Source of the DNA: Ectothiorhodospira shaposhnikovii
GTDB taxonomy: Bacteria; Pseudomonadota; Gammaproteobacteria; Ectothiorhodospirales; Ectothiorhodospiraceae
Length of the DNA stretch: 64,000 nt
Direction of reading: 5' to 3'
Assembly: GCF_022227765.1 (NCBI RefSeq)
Contig: NZ_JAJMLZ010000010.1
Span: forward strand, 62,001-126,000
Positions 1 to 9,700 of the stretch are shown one piece after another (position 1 is the first letter of the stretch; each line of letters begins with the position of its first letter). Made by a program: the position numbers and the translations under genes. The notes under the pieces are model-generated. The model had not been told where the DNA came from. It saw only the letters and a list, made by a program, of their open reading frames with translations, and ran no database searches.

Positions 1-103
1 TGTCGTGTTCTTCAACCTGCATGGATCCAGTATCCTGTCGGGCACAAGCGCGATAGCTTCCTTTCGCGGAGAGTAATCCATTGACAGCCGATTGCGTAGT
101 CGC

Positions 104-772
104 ATGAACAGCACCAAGCAGGAAGACCCCCATGGCCTGATCCGCGACCAGGGCATGATTACCCGCTGTGCCCTGGAAGTCATCGACGCCATCCGTGTGC
201 AGCGCGGCCGACCCCTGCAGTCCCGGGACCGAATGGCCCTGAAACTGCTGACCCCGCGCAATGCCGCCCTGATGATGAAGGAAAACCGTCGACATCTGGC
301 CTGTCGTCAGGTGAGTTTCGAGATCCTTACCGATGACGTGGGCCTGGGTGCCTATCGCCTCCTCCCCGTCGGCGTGCATGTGCTCAATCCGGAACGGGGC
401 TGGTGGAACGATGACTACGGCGTCCGCCGTTTCCTGTGGAACCTGTATCTGGGGGAAGATCCCATCGAAGGCATGCAACGCATCCTGGAGCGCCTGTTCA
501 AGGTATCCCCCCAGGGCCTTCGCACCCTCTCCGGCAACCTGGACATGCACCAGGCGGAACAGGACATTGAGGCCACCGTCCGCCCCGACCTGAATCTTTA
601 CATCCGCCGTCACAAGGGCAGCGTGGAAACCTCCCTGCGCAGGCTCAACCAGGCCCAGGCCCTCCACCGGATCAAGGACCTGGGAATCGACACCCACGGA
701 CAGGGCCGCATGGCCCTGGTGTTCGGCAGCAACCGACGCTATGCGGTGAGTTTTGCGGTGGAGAGGGCTTGA
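104..772 (+). CDS. Hypothetical protein, family not recognised
   Basis: This is an open frame of about 222 residues with codon usage like its neighbours. I do not recognise its family. The ATG at 104 was chosen; a TTG at 92 in the same frame is possible, and neither has a clear Shine-Dalgarno sequence. The protein is rich in Arg and Leu, has no obvious signal peptide or membrane segment, and has an aromatic Gly-Trp-Trp-Asn-Asp patch near residue 110. It lies upstream of, and in the same direction as, the polyamine genes, but a 162-nt gap with a hairpin separates them, so a shared operon is not supported. Confidence 0.6.
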   Translation: MNSTKQEDPHGLIRDQGMITRCALEVIDAIRVQRGRPLQSRDRMALKLLTPRNAALMMKENRRHLACRQVSFEILTDDVGLGAYRLLPVGVHVLNPERGWWNDDYGVRRFLWNLYLGEDPIEGMQRILERLFKVSPQGLRTLSGNLDMHQAEQDIEATVRPDLNLYIRRHKGSVETSLRRLNQAQALHRIKDLGIDTHGQGRMALVFGSNRRYAVSFAVERA

Positions 773-875
773 TACCGGCGCCCATCAAGGGGCATCATCC
801 CCGGTCAAACGGGTTCGTGACACCGGAGTGTCATGGACCCGGTGCACAATTCATCCACTGCAACATGATCCTGTC

Positions 876-903
876 TCGGACCCCGGTCCGATCCGCCTTT
901 TTT
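876..903 (+). terminator. Hairpin plus T-run upstream of the polyamine genes
   Basis: A perfect 7-bp inverted repeat (TCGGACC, CC loop, GGTCCGA) is followed after six bases by six T residues. It lies between the stop at 772 and the next start at 935. It could terminate the upstream gene or act as a leader attenuator. The gap between stem and T-run makes it an imperfect intrinsic terminator. Confidence 0.35.
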
Positions 904-934
904 CTCACATCTTTCCCAGTTTGATTCGAGGCCT

Positions 935-2134
935 ATGAGCAAAGTCCTGATTATCGGCGCCGGCGGCGTTGGCGGAGTTGTCACCCACAAATGCGCGCAG
1001 CATCCGGAGGTCTTCACGGAGATCTGTCTGGCCAGCCGCAACGAGGCCAAGTGCCGCGCCATCGCGGCCCAGCTGGACCGTCCCATCCAGACCGCCCAGG
1101 TGGACGCGGACGACGTGGAGGCCCTGGTGGCCCTGATCGAGTCCTTCAAGCCTGATGTCCTCATCCATGTGGCCCTGCCCTACCAGGACCTGACCATCAT
1201 GGAAGCCTGCCTGCGCACCGGCACCCCCTACCTGGATACCGCCAACTACGAACACCCCGACGAGGCCAAGTTCGAGTACAAGGAGCAGTGGGCGTTCCAG
1301 GACCGCTACGCCAAGGCCAACCTCATGGCTACCCTGGGCTGCGGCTTCGATCCGGGGATGACCAACATCTACTGCGCCTGGGGTCAGAAGAACCTGTTCG
1401 ACGAAATCCACCGCATCGACATCCTGGATGCCAACGGCGGCGACCACGGCTACCCGTTCGCCACCAACTTCAACCCCGAGATCAACATCCGCGAGATCAC
1501 CGCCAACGGCCGCTATTGGGAGGAAGGCGAGTGGAAGGAAACCGCTCCCCTGGCGGAAAAGCGGGTGTTCGACTTCGACGGCATCGGTCCCAAGGATATC
1601 TACCTGCTCTACCATGAGGAGCTGGAGTCCCTGTGCCGCAACATCAAGGGTCTCAAGCGCATCCGTTTCTGGATGACCTTCTCCGAAAAGTACATCACCC
1701 ACCTGAAGGTGCTGGAGAACGTGGGCATGACCTCCATCGAGCCCATCCGCTTCGAAGGCAAGGAGATCATCCCCCTGCAGTTCCTCAAGGCCATCCTGCC
1801 CGACCCGGCTTCCCTGGGGCCTCGCACCAAGGGCAAGACCAACATCGGCGTGATCCTGGACGGCATCAAGGACGGCAAGCGGCGCAAGGTCTACATCTAC
1901 AACATCTGCGACCACGAGGCCTGCTACCGGGAAGTGCAGTCCCAGGCCATTTCCTACACCACCGGCGTGCCCGCCGTCACCGGCGCCATGCTCATGGTAC
2001 AGGGCATCTGGCAGGGTGCCGGCGTGTTCAACGTGGAGCAGCTGGACCCGGATCCGTTCATGGAGCGCATCGGCGACATGGGCCTGCCCTGGCAGATGGT
2101 GGAACTGGATCCCGACAGCGATCCCCTGGCCTGA
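935..2134 (+). CDS. Carboxynorspermidine/carboxyspermidine dehydrogenase
   Basis: This 399-residue protein belongs to the saccharopine dehydrogenase-like family that joins a diamine (or diaminopropane) and aspartate semialdehyde reductively to form carboxy(nor)spermidine, the alternative bacterial spermidine route. The N-terminus carries a Rossmann nucleotide-binding loop (IGAGGVGG, about residues 7-14). The central region has the family's GCGFDPGMTN stretch. The next gene encodes the matching decarboxylase six bases downstream, which strongly supports this assignment over lysine-pathway saccharopine dehydrogenases. The start has a short GAGG upstream. Whether the product is norspermidine or spermidine cannot be told from sequence. 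Confidence 0.9.
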   Translation: MSKVLIIGAGGVGGVVTHKCAQHPEVFTEICLASRNEAKCRAIAAQLDRPIQTAQVDADDVEALVALIESFKPDVLIHVALPYQDLTIMEACLRTGTPYLDTANYEHPDEAKFEYKEQWAFQDRYAKANLMATLGCGFDPGMTNIYCAWGQKNLFDEIHRIDILDANGGDHGYPFATNFNPEINIREITANGRYWEEGEWKETAPLAEKRVFDFDGIGPKDIYLLYHEELESLCRNIKGLKRIRFWMTFSEKYITHLKVLENVGMTSIEPIRFEGKEIIPLQFLKAILPDPASLGPRTKGKTNIGVILDGIKDGKRRKVYIYNICDHEACYREVQSQAISYTTGVPAVTGAMLMVQGIWQGAGVFNVEQLDPDPFMERIGDMGLPWQMVELDPDSDPLA

Positions 2135-2140
2135 TCGCCC

Positions 2141-3301
<1,161 letters not shown>

Positions 3302-3357
3302 CGGATTCTCCGGGACGACAGGAACCCGGACACGCCGAAACCAGAAAGACAGGCACG

Positions 3358-3386
3358 AAAAAGGGCGGGATATCCCGCCCTTTTTT
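3358..3386. terminator. Bidirectional intrinsic terminator
   Basis: A 9-bp perfect inverted repeat (GGGCGGGAT/ATCCCGCCC) is flanked by five A residues on the left and six T residues on the right. It lies between the convergent nspC and bchH genes and can stop transcription from both sides. Confidence 0.9.
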
Positions 3387-3410
3387 CATACTACTTCCCT
3401 TTTCACCCCA

Positions 3411-6400
3411 TCATGCCGCCGGGGGCTGCTCGTAGGTACCTTCCAGACGGTCTTCCAGCTCCTCGCCGGCACGGCGCAGCGCCTCCAGGGTCTCCTCGTC
3501 GGGCTGCCAGTAGTTGCGCTCCGAAGCCTCCAGCAAACGATTGGCCATCTTGGCCGAGGCAGTGGGGTTGAGGGCGGCCAGACGCTCGCGCATCTCCGGA
3601 TCCAGCATGAAGGTCTCGGACAGCTTCTGGTAGACCCAGGGCTGCACCTGACCGGTGGTGGCGGACCATCCCATGGTATTGGTGATATGCACCTCGATCT
3701 GGCGCACGCCCTCATAGCCATGCTTGAGGGCCCCTTCATACCATTTGGGATTGAGCATCCGGGTTCGGGTTTCCAGGGCGACCTGTTCCGACAGGGTGCG
3801 GACGGTCCCGTCACCCTTGGTCTGGTCACCGATGTATACCGGGGTATCCTGGCCGCCCCGGGCCTGACGCACTGCCCGGCTGATACCGCCCAGGGTATCG
3901 AAGTAATTGTCCACCGTGGTGATGCCCAGCTCCACCGAATCCAGGTTCTGGTAGGTGAGCTGTACGTCCGCCAGCATGCTCTTGAGCAGGGCGTCCTGCT
4001 TCACCGGACGGCCGGACAGGCCGTAGGCAAAGCCCTTGCGCTGGGTGTAAGTGTCGGCCAGTTCGTCCTCGTCGTTCCAGCGGCCGTTCTCCACCAGGTT
4101 GTTGACGTTGGAGCCGTAGGCACCATCGGCGTTGCCGTAGACCCGCAGGGCGGCGGTTTCCAGATCGCAGCCGTGCTTCTCCTGGTAGGCCAGGGCATGG
4201 GCACGGACGAAGTTCTGATCCAGCGGTTCATCGGCGCTGGCGGCCAGGAAGGTGGCCTCGGCCAGCAGCTTGATCTGCAGCGGCAGCAGGTCGCGGAAGA
4301 TGCCCGACAGGGTGATCACCACGTCGACCCGGGGACGCCCCAGCTCCTCCAGGGGAATCAGGGTGGCGCCAGCCAGGCGACCATAATTGTCGAACCGGGG
4401 TCTGGCACCCACCAGGGCCAGGGCCTGACCGATCTGGCTGCCCTCGGTCTTGAGGTTGTCACTGCCCCACAGCACCAGGGCGATGGACTCCGGCAGCGGG
4501 TTGCCTTCTTCCACATGGCGGGCCAGCAGGCGTTCCGCCTGGCGGGCGCCATCCTTGAGGGCATAGGCACTGGGGATCCGGAAGGGATCGAAGCCGTGCA
4601 GGTTGCGGCCGGTGGGCAGCACCTCGGGGGTACGCATGACGTCACCGCCCGGGGCCGGGCGCAGGTAGCGTCCGTCCAGGGCCTTGAGGATGCCTTCCAG
4701 CTCAGTTTCCTGGGCCAGCAGATGGTCGGCATTGGCCAATTCACGCAGACGCTCCAGGGTGGCGTCGTCCACCTGGGCGCCGGTCTGCTTCACCGCCTTG
4801 TCGGCGGAACCGGTGCGGACCAGTGCCTCGATCAGGTCACGGTCGGGCCGACTCTCGTCGGTGGCCTCGGCCATGGACAGGAGCATGTCCACCCGCTCCT
4901 CTTCGGACAGGGGCTGCCCCACCACGTGCAGGCCGTGGGGAATGAGGGTGTACTCCAGTTCCAGGATCTGTTCGTTCAGCTTGAGGATCTGCGTGTCCGC
5001 ATCCCCGGCATCGGAGACATCCCACAGGGGCTCGGCCTTGCACAGCTCCAGCTCGGCGGCCTGGGACTGGATCAGGGCCGCCAGTTCCTCCCTCTGATGG
5101 GCCTGCTCGGGCTCCAGACCGCGCCAGCGCTCCAGGGAGCTCTTCAGGTCCAGCAAGCCGCGATACAGCCCCGCATGGGCCACCGGCGGGGTCAGGTAGC
5201 TGATCAGGGTGGCACCGGCGCGGCGCTTGGCAATGGCCCCTTCCGAGGGGTTGTTGGAAGCGTACAGGTACAGGTTGGGCAGATCGCCGATGAGACGGTC
5301 CGGCCAGCAGGTGCCGGACATGCCCACCTGCTTGCCGGGCATGAACTCCAGGGCGCCGTGGGTACCGAAATGCAGCACCGCGTGAGCCTTGAAATCCTCC
5401 CGCAGGTAGCGATAGAAGGCGGAGAAGGCATGGGTGGGGGCAAAGCCGTGCTCGAACAGCAGGCGCATGGGGTCGCCTTCGTAGCCGAAGGACGGCTGCA
5501 CGGCCACCAGCACGTTGCCGAACTGCCGTCCCTGGACCAGGATGGAGCTGCCGTTGCTGAGCAGCTTGCCCGGCGCGGCGCCCCACTGGGATTCGATCTG
5601 CTTGAGCCAGCGCTCCCGGCGCACGTGCTCTTCGGCGGGGATCAGGGTATGGACGTTGGCATCGGAGCCGTACTGCTCCCGGTTGCCGTTGATCACCGCC
5701 TCGCGCAGGGCGTCGGCGTTCTCGGGCAAATCCACCTGGTACCCTTCCGCCTTCATGGCCTTGAGGGTATTGAAGAGGGATTCGAACACCGCCAGGTAGG
5801 CGGCGGTGCCGGTATTGCCCGCATTGGGCGGGAAGTTGAACAGGACGATGGCCACCTTGCGCTGGGCGCGCTCGGAGCGGCGCAACGCCACCAGCTTGCG
5901 CACCCGGGCCACCAGCATGGCGGTACGCTCCTTGCAGGTGGACATGTCCTGCGGGTTCTCGATCTGGCTGAAGGTGCAGGGGGTGTCGCAACCCTGGCAG
6001 ACCGCCCCTTCACCACCAGGACGTCCCCCATAGACCATGGGCACGGTGCTGCCGTCCAGCTCCGGGATGGCCACCATGATGGTACTTTCCACCGGCAACA
6101 GGCCGCGGTCCGAGTTGCCCCACTGGTCCAGGGTCTGGAATTCCACCGGATGGGCGGCCACATAGGGCACGTCCAGCTTGGACAGGATCTCCTCGGCGGC
6201 GCGGGCATCGTTGTAGGCAGGACCGCCCACCAGGGAAAAACCGGTCAGGGACACCACGGCATCCACCGTGGGACGGCCATCCTTCATGAAGAACTTTTCG
6301 ATGGCGGGACGGGAGTCCAGGCCGGAGGCGAAGGCCGGCACCACCTGCATGCCTTCCTCTTCCAGGCTGCGGATGACCGGATCGTAGTGGCCGGCATTAC

Positions 6401-7199
6401 CCGCCAGGACATAGGAGCGCAGCACCAATACCCCGACCCGACCCTTGGCATTCTTGTCGGACCAGCGGACCGGCAGATCCTGCAGACGGTCGGAGATGCG
6501 CGGTTTCATGTCCGGGTGATAGATGCCGGTCTCGGGATATTCCACCGGCATGGAGGACGGCACCTTGCCCTTGAGGGCGGCGCGAGGGCCGGAGGCATAG
6601 CGGTCGACGAGGAAGCGAATCATGTTGCTCATGTTCTCTTCCGAACCGCCCAGCCAGTACTGCAGGGTGAGGAAATAGGCGCGGACGTCCTGGGCGGTGC
6701 CCGGGATGAAGCGCAGAAGCTGGGGAATGCGCCGCAGCATCTTCATCTGCTGGGCGCCGGCGGTCCCGCCGGATTCCTTGTCCTTGTTGCCCCGCAGGCG
6801 CTTGAGCAGGGTCATGGGGCCGCTGCTGGGCTTGGACATGTCGAAGCTGCCCATGTGGGTCAGCTTGGTCACATCGGCGGCGGACATGGCGCAGACCAAG
6901 GCATCGCAGTTGTCACGGCGGGCTTCCAGGGCCGGCACGATGGGCTTGTACTGGTCTTCCAGGAACAGCATGGTGGCGATAATGATGTCCGCCTTCTCGA
7001 TGTCCGACCGGCAGGCCTCCAGGGCCTCCTGGTCGCCCTGCCACTCGGAGGCGGCATGCAGGCTCAGCGTCAGGCCCGGCAGGTCTTTCTGGAGCTTGAT
7101 CCGTGCCCGGTCCGTGGCACTGGCCAGATGAGTGTCCATGGTCACGATGACAACCCGGACGGGAGTATGATCAACTGTGGACTTGGGCTTTGTTGCCAT
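3411..7199 (-). CDS. bchH: Magnesium chelatase subunit H
   Basis: This is the large porphyrin-binding subunit of magnesium protoporphyrin IX chelatase, which with BchI and BchD inserts Mg2+ in the first committed step of bacteriochlorophyll synthesis. The N-terminus has the BchH-typical VVIVTMDTHLAS stretch, and the length (about 1262 residues from the ATG at 7199; 1281 from an upstream GTG at 7256) fits BchH. The related cobaltochelatase CobN differs at the N-terminus. No other bch, crt or puf gene is in the window, so this copy lies outside a photosynthesis gene cluster or at its far edge. A PpsR/CrtJ-type operator lies upstream, divergent from the DUF502 gene. A second bchH paralogue elsewhere is possible. 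Confidence 0.93.
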   Translation of the reverse strand: MATKPKSTVDHTPVRVVIVTMDTHLASATDRARIKLQKDLPGLTLSLHAASEWQGDQEALEACRSDIEKADIIIATMLFLEDQYKPIVPALEARRDNCDALVCAMSAADVTKLTHMGSFDMSKPSSGPMTLLKRLRGNKDKESGGTAGAQQMKMLRRIPQLLRFIPGTAQDVRAYFLTLQYWLGGSEENMSNMIRFLVDRYASGPRAALKGKVPSSMPVEYPETGIYHPDMKPRISDRLQDLPVRWSDKNAKGRVGVLVLRSYVLAGNAGHYDPVIRSLEEEGMQVVPAFASGLDSRPAIEKFFMKDGRPTVDAVVSLTGFSLVGGPAYNDARAAEEILSKLDVPYVAAHPVEFQTLDQWGNSDRGLLPVESTIMVAIPELDGSTVPMVYGGRPGGEGAVCQGCDTPCTFSQIENPQDMSTCKERTAMLVARVRKLVALRRSERAQRKVAIVLFNFPPNAGNTGTAAYLAVFESLFNTLKAMKAEGYQVDLPENADALREAVINGNREQYGSDANVHTLIPAEEHVRRERWLKQIESQWGAAPGKLLSNGSSILVQGRQFGNVLVAVQPSFGYEGDPMRLLFEHGFAPTHAFSAFYRYLREDFKAHAVLHFGTHGALEFMPGKQVGMSGTCWPDRLIGDLPNLYLYASNNPSEGAIAKRRAGATLISYLTPPVAHAGLYRGLLDLKSSLERWRGLEPEQAHQREELAALIQSQAAELELCKAEPLWDVSDAGDADTQILKLNEQILELEYTLIPHGLHVVGQPLSEEERVDMLLSMAEATDESRPDRDLIEALVRTGSADKAVKQTGAQVDDATLERLRELANADHLLAQETELEGILKALDGRYLRPAPGGDVMRTPEVLPTGRNLHGFDPFRIPSAYALKDGARQAERLLARHVEEGNPLPESIALVLWGSDNLKTEGSQIGQALALVGARPRFDNYGRLAGATLIPLEELGRPRVDVVITLSGIFRDLLPLQIKLLAEATFLAASADEPLDQNFVRAHALAYQEKHGCDLETAALRVYGNADGAYGSNVNNLVENGRWNDEDELADTYTQRKGFAYGLSGRPVKQDALLKSMLADVQLTYQNLDSVELGITTVDNYFDTLGGISRAVRQARGGQDTPVYIGDQTKGDGTVRTLSEQVALETRTRMLNPKWYEGALKHGYEGVRQIEVHITNTMGWSATTGQVQPWVYQKLSETFMLDPEMRERLAALNPTASAKMANRLLEASERNYWQPDEETLEALRRAGEELEDRLEGTYEQPPAA

Positions 7200-7271
7200 G
7201 ATGCTCTTGGTGCCTGTTGATAGATTGGGCCGGGTGAGGCGGTCGGACGAATTCACCCTGGAATGCGTGTC

Positions 7272-7300
7272 AAATTAGATCGCCCTGCCCCGGGTGTCAA
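7272..7300 (-). promoter_or_regulatory. Possible bchH sigma-70 promoter
   Basis: On the minus strand a perfect -35 box TTGACA (7295-7300) is followed at 17 bp by TAATTT (7272-7277); an overlapping TCTAAT gives a better -10 but with a 15-bp spacer. The -35 box lies within one arm of the TGT-N12-ACA operator, which would let a bound repressor block RNA polymerase. The promoter is inferred from sequence only. Confidence 0.45.
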
Positions 7301-7312
7301 CCAAGCTAGACA
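7295..7312. promoter_or_regulatory. PpsR/CrtJ-type operator
   Basis: The sequence TGTCAACCAAGCTAGACA is an exact TGT-N12-ACA match, the known target of the light/redox repressor PpsR (CrtJ) of purple bacteria. It sits 96 bp upstream of the bchH start and overlaps its likely -35 box. No second, closely spaced copy was found, although these repressors often bind paired sites. Confidence 0.65.
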
Positions 7313-7368
7313 ACAACCCGGGGTATAGTTGAGCTTTATCGTGTTGTCAGTTCAAGTGGAGACCTGTC

Positions 7369-7965
7369 TTGAAAGGAATTACCCGAACCTTCCTCACCGG
7401 CCTGGCGGCCATTCTGCCACTCCTGGTCACCATCGTCCTGCTGTTATGGCTGGGCAACACCCTGGAAAACCTGCTGGGCGCGGTACTGCAGTGGGTATTG
7501 CCCGACATTCTCTATTTCCCGGGCCTGGGGCTCGTCACCGGACTGGGCCTGATCTTCGTGCTGGGACTCCTGATGCGGGCCTATGTGGTGCAGGGGATCT
7601 TCAACTGGGTGGAAGGCTGGATGCAGCGCATCCCGGTGGTGAAGACCATTCACGGCACGGTGCGGGACGTGACCCGGCTCTTTTCCAGCGACATCCAGAA
7701 GCGCTTCGGTGAGGCGGTGCTGGTCACCCTGCCGGGGCTGGAAGGCAAGCTGGTGGGATTCGTCACCCGGGAGGATTTTACCGGACTGCCCGACAACCTG
7801 GGCGGCAAAGGGATGATCGCCGTCTACCTGCCCATGAGCTATCAGATCGGCGGCTACACCCTGATGTTGCCGCGGGAGCGGGTGGAACCGCTGGATCTGT
7901 CCCTGGAAGATGCCATGCGCTATACCCTCACCGCCGGTGTCTCCGCCCACAAGAACGATGACTGA
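7369..7965 (+). CDS. DUF502 family membrane protein
   Basis: This 198-residue protein starts with TTG at 7369, preceded by an AGTGGAGA ribosome site. Two hydrophobic helices (about residues 7-30 and 48-72) are followed by a conserved VVKTIHGTVRD segment and a soluble beta-rich domain with GFVTRE and MLPRE motifs, as in the DUF502 family. The function is unknown. It is divergent from bchH, and the intergenic region contains the PpsR-type operator, so the operator could affect both genes. The stop is 24 bp from the convergent sppA stop. Confidence 0.85.
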   Translation: MKGITRTFLTGLAAILPLLVTIVLLLWLGNTLENLLGAVLQWVLPDILYFPGLGLVTGLGLIFVLGLLMRAYVVQGIFNWVEGWMQRIPVVKTIHGTVRDVTRLFSSDIQKRFGEAVLVTLPGLEGKLVGFVTREDFTGLPDNLGGKGMIAVYLPMSYQIGGYTLMLPRERVEPLDLSLEDAMRYTLTAGVSAHKNDD

Positions 7966-7989
7966 TCCTGCACACTCCCGCTGCCGGCG

Positions 7990-8961
7990 CTATCTCAAGG
8001 TGCCCTGGAACCCGTCCTGGAACACCCTCAGGGCAGCCACCCCAAGGCCTTCCGCCAGACGGGTGAACAGATCCTGGCGCCGGGTGAAGTCCACGATCCG
8101 CTCCTCGCCGACCACCTCCCGGGCGACATAACCGGCACTGCCCAGGCCGTCGATCAGACCCAGCTCAACGCCTTCCTCGCCGGTCCAGATCAGGCCGGTG
8201 AAGAGGCGGGGATCATCCGCCAGCCGATCGCCACGACCGGTCTTCACCGCCTCCACGAATTGCATGTGGATGCGATCCAGCATGGCCTGGACATGGGCCT
8301 TTTCATCCGCCTGCACGGGCATGAAGGGATCCAGCAGCCCCTTGTTGCCGCCCGCCGTCATCAGACGGCGTTCGATGCCGAGGCGGTCGATGGCGTCCAC
8401 AAAGCCGAAGCTGTCCATGCGCACCCCGATGGAACCGATGATGCTGGCCCTGTCGGCATAGATCCGGTCCGCGGAAACGGCCACATAGTAGCCACCGGAA
8501 GCCCCCACATCGGAGATCACCGCATAGAGCGGGATATCGGGATGCTGCTCCCGCAGGTGCCGGATGGCGTCATTGATGTAACCGGCCTGTACCGGACTGC
8601 CGCCCGGGCTGTTGATGCGCAGGATCACCGCCACGGTATTGCGGTTCTCGAAGGCGGCCCGCAAGCCCCTCACCACCAGGTCGGCACTGGCGGCACTCCC
8701 CTCGGCAATGATGCCCTGGACATCCACCAGGGCGGTGTGGGGCGCCTTGCGATCCGCGTCCCGGCCCGGCATGGAGTCCATCACCGCAAACAGGATGAAG
8801 AAGAGATAGGCAAAGCCCAGCAGTTTGAAAAAGATGCCCCAGCGGCGGGCGGCGCGACGCTCCTTGACGCCCGCCAGGGCAATCTCGCGCAGCGCCTCCC
8901 GCTCCCAATTCTCCGGGGCGGAACGGCGCTGGCCGTCATCGGGATCCATTGAAGCATTCAT
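7990..8961 (-). CDS. sppA: Signal peptide peptidase SppA (S49 family)
   Basis: This membrane-anchored serine peptidase (about 323 residues, short SppA type) degrades cleaved signal peptides at the cytoplasmic membrane. After a charged N-terminus there is one transmembrane helix at about residues 40-65, then the S49 fold with INSPGGSP and the VGASGGYY motif that carries the catalytic serine; SIIGSIGV follows. The ATG at 8961 has an AAGGA about 10 bases upstream and is preferred over a GTG at 8985. It follows the HAD phosphatase gene on the same strand, an order (rluC-HAD-sppA beside rne) common in gammaproteobacteria. Confidence 0.9.
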   Translation of the reverse strand: MNASMDPDDGQRRSAPENWEREALREIALAGVKERRAARRWGIFFKLLGFAYLFFILFAVMDSMPGRDADRKAPHTALVDVQGIIAEGSAASADLVVRGLRAAFENRNTVAVILRINSPGGSPVQAGYINDAIRHLREQHPDIPLYAVISDVGASGGYYVAVSADRIYADRASIIGSIGVRMDSFGFVDAIDRLGIERRLMTAGGNKGLLDPFMPVQADEKAHVQAMLDRIHMQFVEAVKTGRGDRLADDPRLFTGLIWTGEEGVELGLIDGLGSAGYVAREVVGEERIVDFTRRQDLFTRLAEGLGVAALRVFQDGFQGTLR

Positions 8962-9007
8962 CGGTTGAAGTATCCTTGATTGCACATGATGTTTTCGACC
9001 ACAGGCC

Positions 9008-9688
9008 CTATGAGGACCACCCCTGGCACCGGCGTTTCAGCCACTCCGGCAATTGCGCCACCCCTTCCAGCAGGCCCCTGGGCGCATGGGATTGCAGTTC
9101 CCGGGCGGAATGGACACCGGAGGTGACACCCAGGGCGTCGGTACCGGCATTGCGGGCCATCAGCAGATCGTGAGTGCTGTCGCCGATCATCAATGTCCGC
9201 GCCGGCATGACGCCCAGCTCGTCCATGATGCCCAGCAACATCTGGGGATGGGGCTTGGAGAGTGTCTCGTCCGCGCAACGGGTCGTCAGAAAGCGAGGCC
9301 CCAGGCCCGTTTCCTCCAGCACCCGATCCAGTCCCATCCGTGACTTGCCGGTGGCCACGGCACACCAGTATCCCTGTCCACGCAGGTCATCCAGCAGTTC
9401 CGGCACACCCGCAAACAGGGGCATGGGGGTGTCGTCGGTGAACAGGAACCGTTCCCGATAGGCCTGGGTGAAGGCATGGAACAGATCCTCGTCCGCGTCC
9501 GGATAGAGCTGCAGGATGGCTTCCCGCATGCCCAGGCCGATCACGTGACGCAGACGCTGTTCCGGCAACGGGGCAATACCCAGGACCTCGATGGTGGACT
9601 GCATACAGGTCACAATGCGCGCCACCGAATCCATCAGGGTGCCGTCCCAGTCGAAGACCAGCAGTTGATAGGGGTTTTCAGATGTCAC
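9008..9688 (-). CDS. HAD-superfamily phosphatase, phosphoglycolate phosphatase-like
   Basis: This 226-residue HAD subfamily IA hydrolase has motif I DWDGTLMDS (catalytic Asp nucleophile, about residues 14-22), motif II ATGKS, a conserved Lys in SKPHP and motif III GDSTHD. The substrate is unknown; phosphoglycolate phosphatase-like is a family label. It starts with GTG and has no clear ribosome site. It lies 12 bp after the rluC stop, so it probably shares the rluC transcript. Confidence 0.87.
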   Translation of the reverse strand: MTSENPYQLLVFDWDGTLMDSVARIVTCMQSTIEVLGIAPLPEQRLRHVIGLGMREAILQLYPDADEDLFHAFTQAYRERFLFTDDTPMPLFAGVPELLDDLRGQGYWCAVATGKSRMGLDRVLEETGLGPRFLTTRCADETLSKPHPQMLLGIMDELGVMPARTLMIGDSTHDLLMARNAGTDALGVTSGVHSARELQSHAPRGLLEGVAQLPEWLKRRCQGWSS

Positions 9689-9700
9689 GGGGAAAAGACC

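Noticed and set aside
3411-7199. bchH as a cobaltochelatase CobN
   Set aside because: The N-terminus and overall length fit BchH, the upstream operator is of PpsR type, and no cobalamin genes are near.
3687-7220. Plus-strand frame of 1177 codons opposite bchH
   Set aside because: It is a shadow of bchH in a GC-rich genome: composition is Gly/His/Gln-rich with no domain, whereas the minus frame is a clear BchH.
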